The notes beneath the pieces are model-generated. The model searched no databases and had not been told where the DNA came from. It worked only from the letters and a program-made list of their open reading frames with translations. Positions 35,300 to 43,177 of a stretch of DNA of 64,000 nt are shown one piece after another. Origin of the DNA: a virus; IMG/VR virus record IMGVR_UViG_3300025666_000002, positions 1-64,000 of that record; one strand, 5' to 3'. Numbering within the stretch: position 1 is the first letter of the stretch; every line of letters starts with the position of its first letter. The position numbers and the translations under genes are program-made.

Positions 35300-36169
35300 T
35301 TATCGGTCATGGCCATGATAGATCTTAGTTTTATCCCAGTCTTTACCATAGAGCATTTCCATGATTTCACGCATATGGCCGTTGCAATAGTGTTGAACGG
35401 TCATAAATGAGTCTCTATCACCCACGAAGGGTCGACCAACACCATGCGGATCAGCCATTACAGGATGGTATTTTGATTCGAAAAGAATTCGGCTATCATG
35501 CCATAGGTTAATACCATTCTTATAGAGGAAGTGGCCTGCTATTAGATCACATGCCCATAATTTATCTGAACCCCATGGTTCTTGATTAGTCTTATTAATA
35601 TAAGAATCGTAGTCAAGCTCATCAACCAGTATTTGCATAGCTTTATTTGACAATAAAAAGCCTGAACCACCGCTTGCAAAATAAGAGATATTGTTCCAGT
35701 TTCCGGGTAATATTTCACATTTATTTAAAGTCCATGTATTAAAGCCTGGATAAGGTATTGTACAGCCTACCCAATCTTTAGGATTTTCATCAACATATTC
35801 TTCTAGTAGGTCGACAAACCGCTCAGGGTGAATAAAAGTATCACTATCTGTATGAAATCTGTAATCATAATCAGTATCGTTATTCACATATTGTGAGACG
35901 TAGTAATGATTCTTAAGGTAGATTGAATCTAGATCATCTTTACAGTTTACAAAGAAGAAATTACCAACTCTTTCGTAAGGTTTATCTAAGTGTGGGTTTG
36001 ACACCAGATAGACAACATCAAAGCCCTTTTCTCTTAGTTTACTAACCCATGTCATCTCACATTCCATCCAATTTTTAGCATGTGATGGTGCCCAAGTACC
36101 CGTTACTGTAATAAGTACTCTTTCATTAATACTTCGTTTTTCCATTAAATTTTCCATTAAATTTTCCAT
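35300..36169 (-). CDS. Fringe-like (GT31-type) glycosyltransferase
   Basis: 289 residues. RFHTDSDTFIHPERF holds the metal-binding D-x-D (108-110) and YFASGGSGFLLSNKAMQIL the GGAG-like block of fringe/GT31 enzymes; EPWGSDKLWACD is the following acidic motif. It uses a sugar nucleotide, and the acceptor could be modified DNA or a surface glycan. The context favours DNA. The start is unusual: three in-frame ATGs 12 bases apart (36169, 36157, 36145) encode MENLMENLMEK. The first overlaps the upstream stop as TAATG. Confidence 0.8.
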   Translation of the reverse strand: MENLMENLMEKRSINERVLITVTGTWAPSHAKNWMECEMTWVSKLREKGFDVVYLVSNPHLDKPYERVGNFFFVNCKDDLDSIYLKNHYYVSQYVNNDTDYDYRFHTDSDTFIHPERFVDLLEEYVDENPKDWVGCTIPYPGFNTWTLNKCEILPGNWNNISYFASGGSGFLLSNKAMQILVDELDYDSYINKTNQEPWGSDKLWACDLIAGHFLYKNGINLWHDSRILFESKYHPVMADPHGVGRPFVGDRDSFMTVQHYCNGHMREIMEMLYGKDWDKTKIYHGHDR

Positions 36170-36176
36170 TAAAAAA
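36141..36176 (-). repeat. Triplicated 12-base start-codon unit
   Basis: On the minus strand TTAATGGAAAAT occurs three times in tandem with slight variation in the last copy, each copy carrying an ATG in the same frame. Slippage would add or remove MENL units without a frameshift. Confidence 0.8.
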
Positions 36177-37248
36177 GTGCATTTGATTGTACTCTACTCT
36201 CTAGGTTTGAATTAGGTACATTGTTAGTTAAATCCCATCTATAATATTTTCTAGCGATATGGACTGATTTAGGTTTTTCCATTACTTCAAAGTCTAATTC
36301 GCCAATAGAATTTAGATAAACGTCAGGGTGTTTCCATACTTGCCAGCCATTACGTTCTCCCATCTCATTAACATACCAGTTAAAGGTATTAACTAGGTGA
36401 GTGCGTTCTTCCCACGATCCAGCGAAAGGAGTGCCTTTATAATAACCGGTCTTCGGTAAGGCTCTAGACTCATTCTCGATTGGTAAAGCCTGTACAATCT
36501 CGATCTTTTCTATACCACGTTCCTGCATTCTTAGAAGTTCGCCTTCATAGTTCTGCATTAAACCTTCTAATGCAGATTCTGGATCTTTTTGACGCATTAA
36601 GTGGTGTCTAATATCGATGTTGCCTAGATAGACTCTAAGTTCTTTAGTCCAAGGATAAACGCATTCTTCCATGCCACGCTTTAGAGTGCCGAAGAGTGTT
36701 AGACCGTCGTTGCGATCACACATATAACCTGGTGTATACTGGCTGAAAGAGTGGCTATCACCAAAACAGAGTTTATCTGTCTTCTCGATATGGTCCACTC
36801 TTGGAATCTGGCTGCATATTGTTTTAGCCTCGTCAATCCTTGTCTCAAGCGTTTTGAATAGATCTGAACCGGTCTTTAATCGTTTCTCAATTAGTTCATT
36901 AACAGCTGGCATATCATGGTGTAGACTGTAGAATCTTACACCTTCTACAAAGAGGCGATTAAGCTGATGATAAAGATCATCGTTGGCTCCGCCAAAGATA
37001 TTGAAAGCACCTTTAAACTCCATACCATGTTCAATCAGGATTACGTCATAGTCTGACCAATCCACGTTGACCTCTGTAATAACTTCAGCATTCTTAAAAC
37101 CAGCATGCCAGAGTTGATTACAAAGCATGAAAGCCCAGCCGGACTTATGTGAACTATCCTTTGGGCTTAATTTGCCAACTAGTGCTGCAATACCAATCTT
37201 AATTGAGTGGTCTTGCTCATAATCTGTAAAGTACTTAAATTCCTGCAT
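36169..37248 (-). CDS. Conserved phage protein with GDSH motif
   Basis: 359 residues. CFGDSHSFSQ (GDSH at 163-166) resembles the SGNH-hydrolase nucleophile block. Further on are DGLTLFGTLKRG, VYLGNIDIRHHL, ALPIENESRALPKTGYYKG and PKSVHIARKYYRW, a string of blocks I associate with an uncharacterised phage family near glycosyltransferases. The C-terminus is QSNALF, similar to the polymerase tail ASALF, so it may bind the sliding clamp. It overlaps genes on both sides. Activity (hydrolase or transferase) not established. Confidence 0.65.
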   Translation of the reverse strand: MQEFKYFTDYEQDHSIKIGIAALVGKLSPKDSSHKSGWAFMLCNQLWHAGFKNAEVITEVNVDWSDYDVILIEHGMEFKGAFNIFGGANDDLYHQLNRLFVEGVRFYSLHHDMPAVNELIEKRLKTGSDLFKTLETRIDEAKTICSQIPRVDHIEKTDKLCFGDSHSFSQYTPGYMCDRNDGLTLFGTLKRGMEECVYPWTKELRVYLGNIDIRHHLMRQKDPESALEGLMQNYEGELLRMQERGIEKIEIVQALPIENESRALPKTGYYKGTPFAGSWEERTHLVNTFNWYVNEMGERNGWQVWKHPDVYLNSIGELDFEVMEKPKSVHIARKYYRWDLTNNVPNSNLESRVQSNALF

Positions 37249-37567
37249 CTGCGTCGCCTGTTTCTAGTGGTTTTTCTGTCTCTTTGTAGCCGTACTTTTG
37301 GATGTAGTTATCCAGGCCACCGATATAAGCTGCAGCATCAAGCAAATTATCTTGCTTGTAGTTATAAGAGTGTCTGCTCAGTTTAAGAGCAACAAGTGCG
37401 GCGTACATGTCAGCTCCTGTGAATTGCTTACCAGTCATACCAGAACAGATCATCGCAGCTCTGCGCATGCCTTCTTCGAAAGGACCGTATTGGCGGTTCT
37501 TTTCTTCTGATCTGTGGTTAATGATTTGGTCTGCTTGTTCTAAGATGTTGTCTATTAAATCGCTCAT
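37235..37567 (-). CDS. DUF6378-like small protein
   Basis: 110 residues. The pattern RSEEKNRQYGPFEEGM, DMYAALVALKLSR and DNLLDAAAYIGGLDNYI matches the DUF6378 family of phage and bacterial proteins as I recall it. These proteins look like small helical, possibly MazG-related, nucleotide-handling domains, but function is not established. It is first in the operon leading into the modification cassette and overlaps the next gene by 14 bases. Confidence 0.7.
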   Translation of the reverse strand: MSDLIDNILEQADQIINHRSEEKNRQYGPFEEGMRRAAMICSGMTGKQFTGADMYAALVALKLSRHSYNYKQDNLLDAAAYIGGLDNYIQKYGYKETEKPLETGDADAGI

Positions 37568-37622
37568 ATTCTTGTTTAGATGTTATATGGTGAAGTACTA
37601 CTTTGTTTAGTATATCTATACT

Positions 37623-37658
37623 AAAAAGCGGGGCAACGCGCTCTGATGTTGCCCCGCT
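37623..37658 (-). terminator. Strong rho-independent terminator
   Basis: On the minus strand AGCGGGGCAAC, a 10-base loop, GTTGCCCCGCT, then TTTTAG: a perfect 11-base stem after the gene at 37677. A GATATACTA variant of the late motif lies just downstream (37608-37616). Confidence 0.88.
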
Positions 37659-37676
37659 TGGTTCTACGTGGTTTGT

Positions 37677-37994
37677 TTACTTTTGAAGCTCAGCAAGCTC
37701 CATTGGCATACCGACGTTATAGATTAACTTGCAGTAGAAAGGCAGCATCTTAATATTTGTGCCATCTGCTCTGCCCACAGCTGCCATTAGGTCATTGTCA
37801 ACCACAGCCTGTACAAAGCTACCTCCTGAATAACCAATGCCCCATTTTGTACAGAGTATGGATGTACCAATCTGGATTATATGTTGACCTTGGTCAGATG
37901 TCATTGGTGGCATTGTGTAGTCCCATACTAATGAGTCTTTATAATAGCCCTCTACTAATTTGCGTACTGCTTGCATTTGATCTGCTACTTGCAT
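37677..37994 (-). CDS. Protein of unknown function
   Basis: 105 residues (MQVADQMQAVRKLVEGYYKD at the start). It contains GTSILCTKWGIGYSGGSF and a mostly soluble C-terminus. It is followed 18 bases later by a strong terminator, which ends this small operon. No family recognised. Confidence 0.65.
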   Translation of the reverse strand: MQVADQMQAVRKLVEGYYKDSLVWDYTMPPMTSDQGQHIIQIGTSILCTKWGIGYSGGSFVQAVVDNDLMAAVGRADGTNIKMLPFYCKLIYNVGMPMELAELQK

Positions 37995-38012
37995 GATTTT
38001 ATAATTTAAAGG

Positions 38013-38285
38013 TTAGACTAATGTAACTGATTCTCCGTTAGCTTTAATATGATCTTCAATCTTCTTAAGAGTCTTAGTAAGGTTACAAAAAACCTTGAAG
38101 TCTAAGATTTGGTAAAGTTTTTCATCGAGACCTTCGTAAAGGTAACCGTCATAGAGTCCCCAAAGACTGTTTTCGATAGAAGTAAATGCCTTCTCTTTTT
38201 CGCCCAGATTTTTAATGGCTTCTCGAACATTGTCTAAATCTTCGCAGTTAAAAACTTCGTGGCGGTTAAAATTCTTGTAGTTCAT
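38013..38285 (-). CDS. Protein of unknown function (90 residues)
   Basis: From the ATG at 38285 (MNYKNFNRHEVFNCEDLDNV). The frame is open to 38429, but that extension crosses a terminator and promoter and overlaps the upstream gene, so it is not likely used. Helical, acidic, no motif. A promoter-like TATATTTA lies about 25 bases upstream. Confidence 0.65.
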   Translation of the reverse strand: MNYKNFNRHEVFNCEDLDNVREAIKNLGEKEKAFTSIENSLWGLYDGYLYEGLDEKLYQILDFKVFCNLTKTLKKIEDHIKANGESVTLV

Positions 38286-38310
38286 GTTGTTCTTTGTTTT
38301 AATTACAGTG

Positions 38311-38318
38311 TAAATATA
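38311..38318 (-). promoter_or_regulatory. Bacteroidota-type promoter element
   Basis: TATATTTA within TTATTATATTTACACTGTA on the minus strand, nearly identical to the sequence upstream of rnh (6083-6100). It lies just after a terminator and 25 bases before the ATG at 38285. Confidence 0.45.
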
Positions 38319-38319
38319 A

Positions 38320-38351
38320 TAAAAAAGCCCGAGACTAAAAAATCTCAGGCT
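38320..38351 (-). terminator. Rho-independent terminator
   Basis: On the minus strand AGCCTGAGA, loop TTTTTTAG, TCTCGGGCT, then TTTTTATT. It ends the internal-protein island after the gene at 38380. Confidence 0.85.
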
Positions 38352-38379
38352 AATTATTTTGTAAAAGTTGTTAACAATC

Positions 38380-38898
38380 TTACTTGAAGTCTGCTCTAAC
38401 CTTAAATTTTCTGTCTTTGATAATGTCATTCATCTCATTAGAAAGGTGAGCTAAGATTTCCATCTGTGCGTTCTTAGCTGCTTCATCAACTGAATCTTCA
38501 GCCATGTCTTCTTTAAAGTCTTCCCAGTTATCTGCGGTGTCTTTATACCATTGTCTAAATGCATCAATCAATTCAGTTGCAGGTACATCAAGACTTGGAA
38601 GTTCAATGTATTCTTCGTTGACTTTAGACTCATAAACTGTAATTGCAACGTTGCTACCTTTGTTATAACTGATTAGATCCAAGTTCATTGCAGCACCAAC
38701 AGCTTTCATTTCATCTTCACTCATGTAAGTTGAGGTTCTAACTTCATAACCTTTACCGCTCTTAGTGATTCTCTTGATAGCTTTTTCTGGATTACCTGTT
38801 ACTTCTTCAAACTTCATTGGAAACTCATATTTAAAGTCTGACATGTTACCGTCATATGATTCGTTTACGAAAGATTCAAAGTTATTTAGATGTTTCAT
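38380..38898 (-). CDS. Candidate internal head protein with capsid-targeting-like N-terminus
   Basis: 172 residues. N-terminus MKHLNNFESFVNESYDGN, one of four near-identical starts in this island. A second cleavage-like site, KVNEEYIEL, occurs at about residue 93-98. The rest is a small alpha/beta domain (about 20-90) and an acidic helical part ending DRKFKVRADFK. No known domain. It is last in the island and followed by a terminator. Confidence 0.75.
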   Translation of the reverse strand: MKHLNNFESFVNESYDGNMSDFKYEFPMKFEEVTGNPEKAIKRITKSGKGYEVRTSTYMSEDEMKAVGAAMNLDLISYNKGSNVAITVYESKVNEEYIELPSLDVPATELIDAFRQWYKDTADNWEDFKEDMAEDSVDEAAKNAQMEILAHLSNEMNDIIKDRKFKVRADFK

Positions 38899-38911
38899 TT
38901 TTTTATTTTAT
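38891..38911. repeat. 21-base direct repeat, copy 1 (gene-start region)
   Basis: The start-codon region of this gene (TGTTTCAT followed by T/A-rich sequence, read on the plus strand) is identical over 21 bases to 39309-39329, suggesting duplication of the expression-plus-targeting leader. Confidence 0.7.
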
Positions 38912-39316
38912 ATTTCCTTTTGCCAAATGGCCGCCAATCTCTGTAAATGGTACATTATTACCCTTAACTGTAATAGTCCCATATGAGAAAGAAAGATTTG
39001 CACCAGTTCCTCCAACTTTTAGTTGTGTATCATATGCTGCTTTAATCGATGCTTCATCTTCAGCAACGGCAAGTACCGTAGGTCTAAATCCAGCACCAAT
39101 GTTCATATCTCCTTCAGATCTTAAATACATGGATTGTTTGTTAACCTCAACGGTATTATGTGCAATCAAAGCATATGCAGTTTCTCCTTTAGCAGGTAGA
39201 TCGAATTCACTAAATTGTCCTTTATTAAAGTAGTAAGATCCGAATTTTATTTTTTCATAAACTGCGTTTTCAGATCCTGGATTAAGAAAGGATTCAAAGT
39301 TCTTTAAGTGTTTCAT
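38903..39316 (-). CDS. Candidate internal head protein with capsid-targeting-like N-terminus
   Basis: 137 residues, starting MKHLKNFESFLNPGSENAVY. The usual Glu after Asn is replaced by Pro (FLNPG), so cleavage at this exact site may be lost. The body is beta-rich (SYGTITVKGNNVPFTEIGGH). It is preceded by an A-rich leader like its neighbour, 4 bases before the next gene. Function unknown. Confidence 0.75.
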   Translation of the reverse strand: MKHLKNFESFLNPGSENAVYEKIKFGSYYFNKGQFSEFDLPAKGETAYALIAHNTVEVNKQSMYLRSEGDMNIGAGFRPTVLAVAEDEASIKAAYDTQLKVGGTGANLSFSYGTITVKGNNVPFTEIGGHLAKGNIK

Positions 39317-39329
39317 TTTTTTATTTTAT
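39309..39329. repeat. 21-base direct repeat, copy 2 (gene-start region)
   Basis: Second copy of the leader and start-codon sequence at 38891-38911, at the start of the gene ending at 38903. Confidence 0.7.
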
Positions 39330-39333
39330 TGTT

Positions 39334-40092
39334 TTATGCTTGTTTCCAACCAGATTTACCTACCTCTAAGTTTGACATTGCTTTTATAACATCATCAATT
39401 GTAGCAACATTACCTTTTGTTACATACCAATTGCGTTTGGTACGACCTCCGCTGCCGTCTGTTGGTTGTGCGACTATCTGCATTTCTTTTGGTGCCAATG
39501 GTTCATAATCGTCAGAGTTAAGAATTCTCCAAGTAAAACTATAATCCAAATCTTTTATTCCAAATATTTCAGTTCCGGTATTTCCTTTAGTCTTTGTATT
39601 CATGGTAAAAAAACCATGGCTATAGTCTACTTCCCATGTTGTAATCCCGGTTGCCTTAATTAATTTTTTTGTTAGTTCTGTACGTTCTTTTAGCCTTAAC
39701 TTAGCATCTTGATTAGAAGTACTATCATCAGCGAATTGAGATTCATTGATAAACTGTTCAAAGTTCTTTAAGTGTTTCATTTTTCTACGTTTCTTTTTAT
39801 ATTCTTCTTCTGCATCGCCTTGGCCTGCAGGAACATCACCAGAACCGGTCTCAGTTGCTGTTGGGAATTTGATTGGTCCCATTCCACCAACATCTCCTGG
39901 TTGAAGATTGTCGTCCACTTTGTCTGGTAGTCCTTCATGTTTTGTTGCAGCATACTTCTTAAGCTGCTTTAATGTCATAGAGTCTGCTAGGTCTTTTACC
40001 TCCTGGCTAGCCTCTTTGGCATCAAGCTCACCCTTTTTATAAGCGTAAGCCATTCCCATTAGTCTCTGTTGTGCTTTTGAAGTACTTGGCAT
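39334..40092 (-). CDS. DUF3008 domain fused to a capsid-targeting-like internal protein
   Basis: 252 residues. The first 60 (MPSTSKAQQRLMGMAYAYKK, VKDLADSMTLKQLKKYAATK, HEGLPDKV) match DUF3008, a short phage domain of unknown role. A Lys/Arg linker leads to MKHLKNFEQFINESQFADD at residue 105, a complete targeting-like start preceded by an A-rich stretch, so an internal start at 39780 giving a 148-residue protein is possible. The C-terminal domain (about 130-250) is alpha/beta with KELTKKLIKATG-like basic segments. Either a true fusion or two nested products. Confidence 0.75.
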   Translation of the reverse strand: MPSTSKAQQRLMGMAYAYKKGELDAKEASQEVKDLADSMTLKQLKKYAATKHEGLPDKVDDNLQPGDVGGMGPIKFPTATETGSGDVPAGQGDAEEEYKKKRRKMKHLKNFEQFINESQFADDSTSNQDAKLRLKERTELTKKLIKATGITTWEVDYSHGFFTMNTKTKGNTGTEIFGIKDLDYSFTWRILNSDDYEPLAPKEMQIVAQPTDGSGGRTKRNWYVTKGNVATIDDVIKAMSNLEVGKSGWKQA

Positions 40093-40121
40093 ATTGAATT
40101 AATGAACATCGAATCGACCTA

Positions 40122-40610
40122 TTATAAATAGGGCGTGAATCGACCTATTCTAGTTATATCTGAAAATCTGTCCCATTGCCTTTCGTCATGGTACCTTTCA
40201 AGACTTTTTTCTAAAGCCCTATCTTTAGTATCGCCTTCCTCTGGTGTCCAATTAGGATCATCTTTATATAATAAAAGTGGCGCTTCTTTGACATGCGGAG
40301 AGCCATGCCATGATGTATTTTGTAGATATGACACTGAATACTGAGCATTTTTATACTTAGGTAAGTAGCGCATTGTAACATCTACAATCTCGCATTCATA
40401 ATTGGCTTCTAAGAACTTTTTTTGTGCTGGTGATTTTTTACCTAATTGAGCAGCTCCACCATGCCATTTTGAAAATTCTTTCCAGTTTAATTTTTTACCG
40501 ATAGCCCGTTTTAGAAAATCAAGCAATTCATTAGCTGTTTCTTCTGAGATATTACCTTTAACTTTAACATCCTCATTTAGAAATTGTTCGAATAATTTTA
40601 CATGTTTCAT
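40122..40610 (-). CDS. Candidate internal head protein with capsid-targeting-like N-terminus
   Basis: 162 residues, starting MKHVKLFEQFLNEDVKVKGN. The body is Lys/Trp/Tyr-rich (KWHGGAAQLGKKSPAQKKF, SYLQNTSWHGSPHVKEAP) and ends FSDITRIGRFTPYL. No known domain. It is in the same run as the other targeting-like genes, with a 29-base gap to the next. The 103 bases upstream (40611..40713) are A/T-rich with no clear signal. Confidence 0.75.
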   Translation of the reverse strand: MKHVKLFEQFLNEDVKVKGNISEETANELLDFLKRAIGKKLNWKEFSKWHGGAAQLGKKSPAQKKFLEANYECEIVDVTMRYLPKYKNAQYSVSYLQNTSWHGSPHVKEAPLLLYKDDPNWTPEEGDTKDRALEKSLERYHDERQWDRFSDITRIGRFTPYL

Positions 40611-40713
40611 TTTTTGTTAGATTTATTTAATAATTTTATATGCACATTATTATAGTAAATATTACAATGAGTACCACGGTTTAATCCAATACTCAAAGAA
40701 TACTTTTTTAAGT

Positions 40714-43158
40714 TTACCAAGCATAATCAAAGGTATCAATCTGGTTGATCTTGTCTTTAATGTTCTTAGCATATGTTTTTGCCTCTCTAGCGTAGTATGA
40801 GTTTTCTTCACCCCAGTCTTCTTTCTCCTTTTCACCATCAGCAATATATTGTACATATCTGCCATAGTCATCTAGGATATTGCTCATGTGGTTAGAAGCA
40901 TCTCTCATTTTAGCTTCGCGGCCTTTTGAGTTTTTACCAATGATAATGTCGCCGTAACGTCCTTTTTCGCCTTTAGCTACACCTTCTTTAATCTGATCAG
41001 CGAGTTTGTCGATTGCACCTTTAACCATTTTATCAAGTGGCAGTGCTGCAGCCTTATTAGCTAAGATCTCGTTGTATCTTGCGATATTCTCAGCTTTAAA
41101 CTCTTTGTCCGTCTTAAATGCAATAGCTCCTTTCTTAGCAGCAGTTCTTGAATCTTTTTGTTGTTGAGCTGAATATCTCTGTCTTAAGATGTCAATATCG
41201 ATTACGATTGCTCTATCTGCAAAGTCAGCAATTCTCTTAGCACTTGAAAGTCCAGTAGCGCCGTAGCCCTTTCTTCTCTTGTCAACACCAAGTGAATCCG
41301 CTTTATCAGTTTTAGTTAAGACTCTACCTTTTTCATTGCTAAATCTTTTATAAACAGCTCCCATAAAATCATTGTTACCGTTTAAGACTGCAATTAGTCC
41401 TGGTTGGATTCTACCGTCAGAGTTATCGTCAGTGTAAGGACTCTGCTTTTCGTTGTCGATTAAGAAGAACTTTACTTTAGTACCACCTTTTTGCTTGTAA
41501 GCAGTCTGTGGATCTATTTCTAACAGGTCGTGGTCTTCAACCTTATCTAGTTTAACTTGAGTGTAGTTATAGAACTCTTGAGCAAGACCTTTATCCCAGT
41601 TTGTTTTCTTCTTAGGTGTTAGCAGTTGTGCAAGCTTCATTGACTTGAATGCTTCTGTAAGCATTTCAGACTCGTTAAGGCTTTCTACAAACTTAGAGAA
41701 AGACTCGATGATAAAAGACTCACCTTTAAATTCTTCAGCGTTCTCTTTGTCTTCTTTGTCAACTGATTTTACCTTGTAAGTTTCTCCGTCAACTGTAAAC
41801 TCATCTTTACCATCAGCAATTGCTTTAGCTCTTGCTGCACCAAATGCATTTCCTTCTTTAATAGTCACCGGGAACTTCTTGCCGTTAAATTCAAACTCTT
41901 CGTCACCAGCATCTTTAGCTTTCTTGGCAGCAGCTACAAACTTACGACCTTCTTCAACATACTCTGATTCCTCTAATTTTTTAGCCGCTAGTTTAGGATC
42001 TTTCTTAGAAACGTTGTCTAAGTAAGAACCATTTCCCCAAAAAGAGACAACTAATTCAGTTTGAGTTGTTGAATACATTCCTGGTTTGTAAACTGCAATA
42101 TCCCTTAGTTTTTTATTAGAAGCAATGGTTTGCTTCATGAAGTCAAGAGCTTGTTTTTCATTTCTGAATTTTTTCATAGCACTTACACCATCACTATAGA
42201 TAACTTCATAGTTTTCAGTAACTACTGATTCATTGTATAAATGAACATAGTTGCTTCCTTTTTCAGAATAAACTGATTTGATTTCAAATTCTTTTTGTCC
42301 TTTTGTATAGTATGCTTTAAAGAATAAATTTTCATCAAACTCTCCAAAGAAATGATCTGATTTACCGATAAAGAATTCAGCGTTTGGATAAAGCTCTAAA
42401 ACTTCTTCTTTTGTTTTCGCGTTTAAAACATCTCTATTAAAATCTTTTACGAATTTAGCTTCAGTAACTGTTGATTCGTTACATAAAGAATGTAATTCCT
42501 GTGCAATCTTTTTTGCTTTAGAACCTTTATGTCCGTATGCTTCGACTGTATCTAATGCATCTTCCATTTCCATTCCATGTAATTCTCCCATATCTCCGCC
42601 TCTCTCATCTAAAAGATCGTCTAAAATGTTTTCAGCTTCTGATTCAGTAACTGATTCTTCTTCGTTAACTACAACTGCAGAAAGCGCTTTCTTACCAAAC
42701 TTAGAAAGTGCAATACCTTCTTCAGATACGTTAAAGAATCTAGCGTTTCTCTTCATCCACTGTTTTGCGTTTGCAGAGTATTCGCTTAAGATATTGTTAA
42801 ACTCTTCTTCAGTAAGGGCTCCGTCAGCAATTGCTTCGAGCATTTTATTTCTGATACGAGCTGCTTTACCAACTGTAACTGCTGGATGATTCTCAGTGTA
42901 ACGTCTCTTGAGAGTGATCTTTGCCTCATTAACATCAGCACTTTCTTCAATGTACTCAGCTAATTCTGGGTCATCCCAACCATATTCACCGTCGGCTAAA
43001 ACTGTTTCAAGATCTTCTCTCTTACCAGTTAGTTCAACCTCAGGCCAGCCTGAAGGGCCTCTCATCGTTAAGATCTCCATCTTTACTTTATTCTTCTTAA
43101 GTAGTTTGGCTAGACCTTTTGATTTAGGGTCCATTGCGTCCATTGTTACTGTTGCCAT
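40714..43158 (-). CDS. 814-residue multidomain internal protein candidate with repeated cleavage-like linkers
   Basis: Residues 1-73 share a module with the scaffold part of the protease-scaffold fusion (MDPKSKGLAKLLKKNKVKM, GPSGWPEVELTGKREDL, DPELAEYIEES). The modules that follow are separated by Glu-rich linkers that fit prohead-protease sites: VNEA (76-79), EESVTES (167-173), NESTVTEA (227-234), NESVVTEN (308-315), EYVEEG (399-404) and LNESEMLTEAF (494-504), the last preceded by SFSKFVES, an internal copy of the targeting pattern. Residues 405-465 hold two copies of an A-x-x-G-x-x-x-F-x-x-x-G-x-x-(F/Y) unit. The C-terminal 300 residues are an unrecognised domain. Possibly a polyprotein cut into several packaged pieces. 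Confidence 0.75.
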   Translation of the reverse strand: MATVTMDAMDPKSKGLAKLLKKNKVKMEILTMRGPSGWPEVELTGKREDLETVLADGEYGWDDPELAEYIEESADVNEAKITLKRRYTENHPAVTVGKAARIRNKMLEAIADGALTEEEFNNILSEYSANAKQWMKRNARFFNVSEEGIALSKFGKKALSAVVVNEEESVTESEAENILDDLLDERGGDMGELHGMEMEDALDTVEAYGHKGSKAKKIAQELHSLCNESTVTEAKFVKDFNRDVLNAKTKEEVLELYPNAEFFIGKSDHFFGEFDENLFFKAYYTKGQKEFEIKSVYSEKGSNYVHLYNESVVTENYEVIYSDGVSAMKKFRNEKQALDFMKQTIASNKKLRDIAVYKPGMYSTTQTELVVSFWGNGSYLDNVSKKDPKLAAKKLEESEYVEEGRKFVAAAKKAKDAGDEEFEFNGKKFPVTIKEGNAFGAARAKAIADGKDEFTVDGETYKVKSVDKEDKENAEEFKGESFIIESFSKFVESLNESEMLTEAFKSMKLAQLLTPKKKTNWDKGLAQEFYNYTQVKLDKVEDHDLLEIDPQTAYKQKGGTKVKFFLIDNEKQSPYTDDNSDGRIQPGLIAVLNGNNDFMGAVYKRFSNEKGRVLTKTDKADSLGVDKRRKGYGATGLSSAKRIADFADRAIVIDIDILRQRYSAQQQKDSRTAAKKGAIAFKTDKEFKAENIARYNEILANKAAALPLDKMVKGAIDKLADQIKEGVAKGEKGRYGDIIIGKNSKGREAKMRDASNHMSNILDDYGRYVQYIADGEKEKEDWGEENSYYAREAKTYAKNIKDKINQIDTFDYAW

Positions 43159-43177
43159 TTCTTTATCTTTTGTTTTT

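Noticed and set aside
38286-38429. N-terminal extension of the 90-residue protein
   Set aside because: It crosses a rho-independent terminator and a promoter-like element and overlaps the upstream gene.
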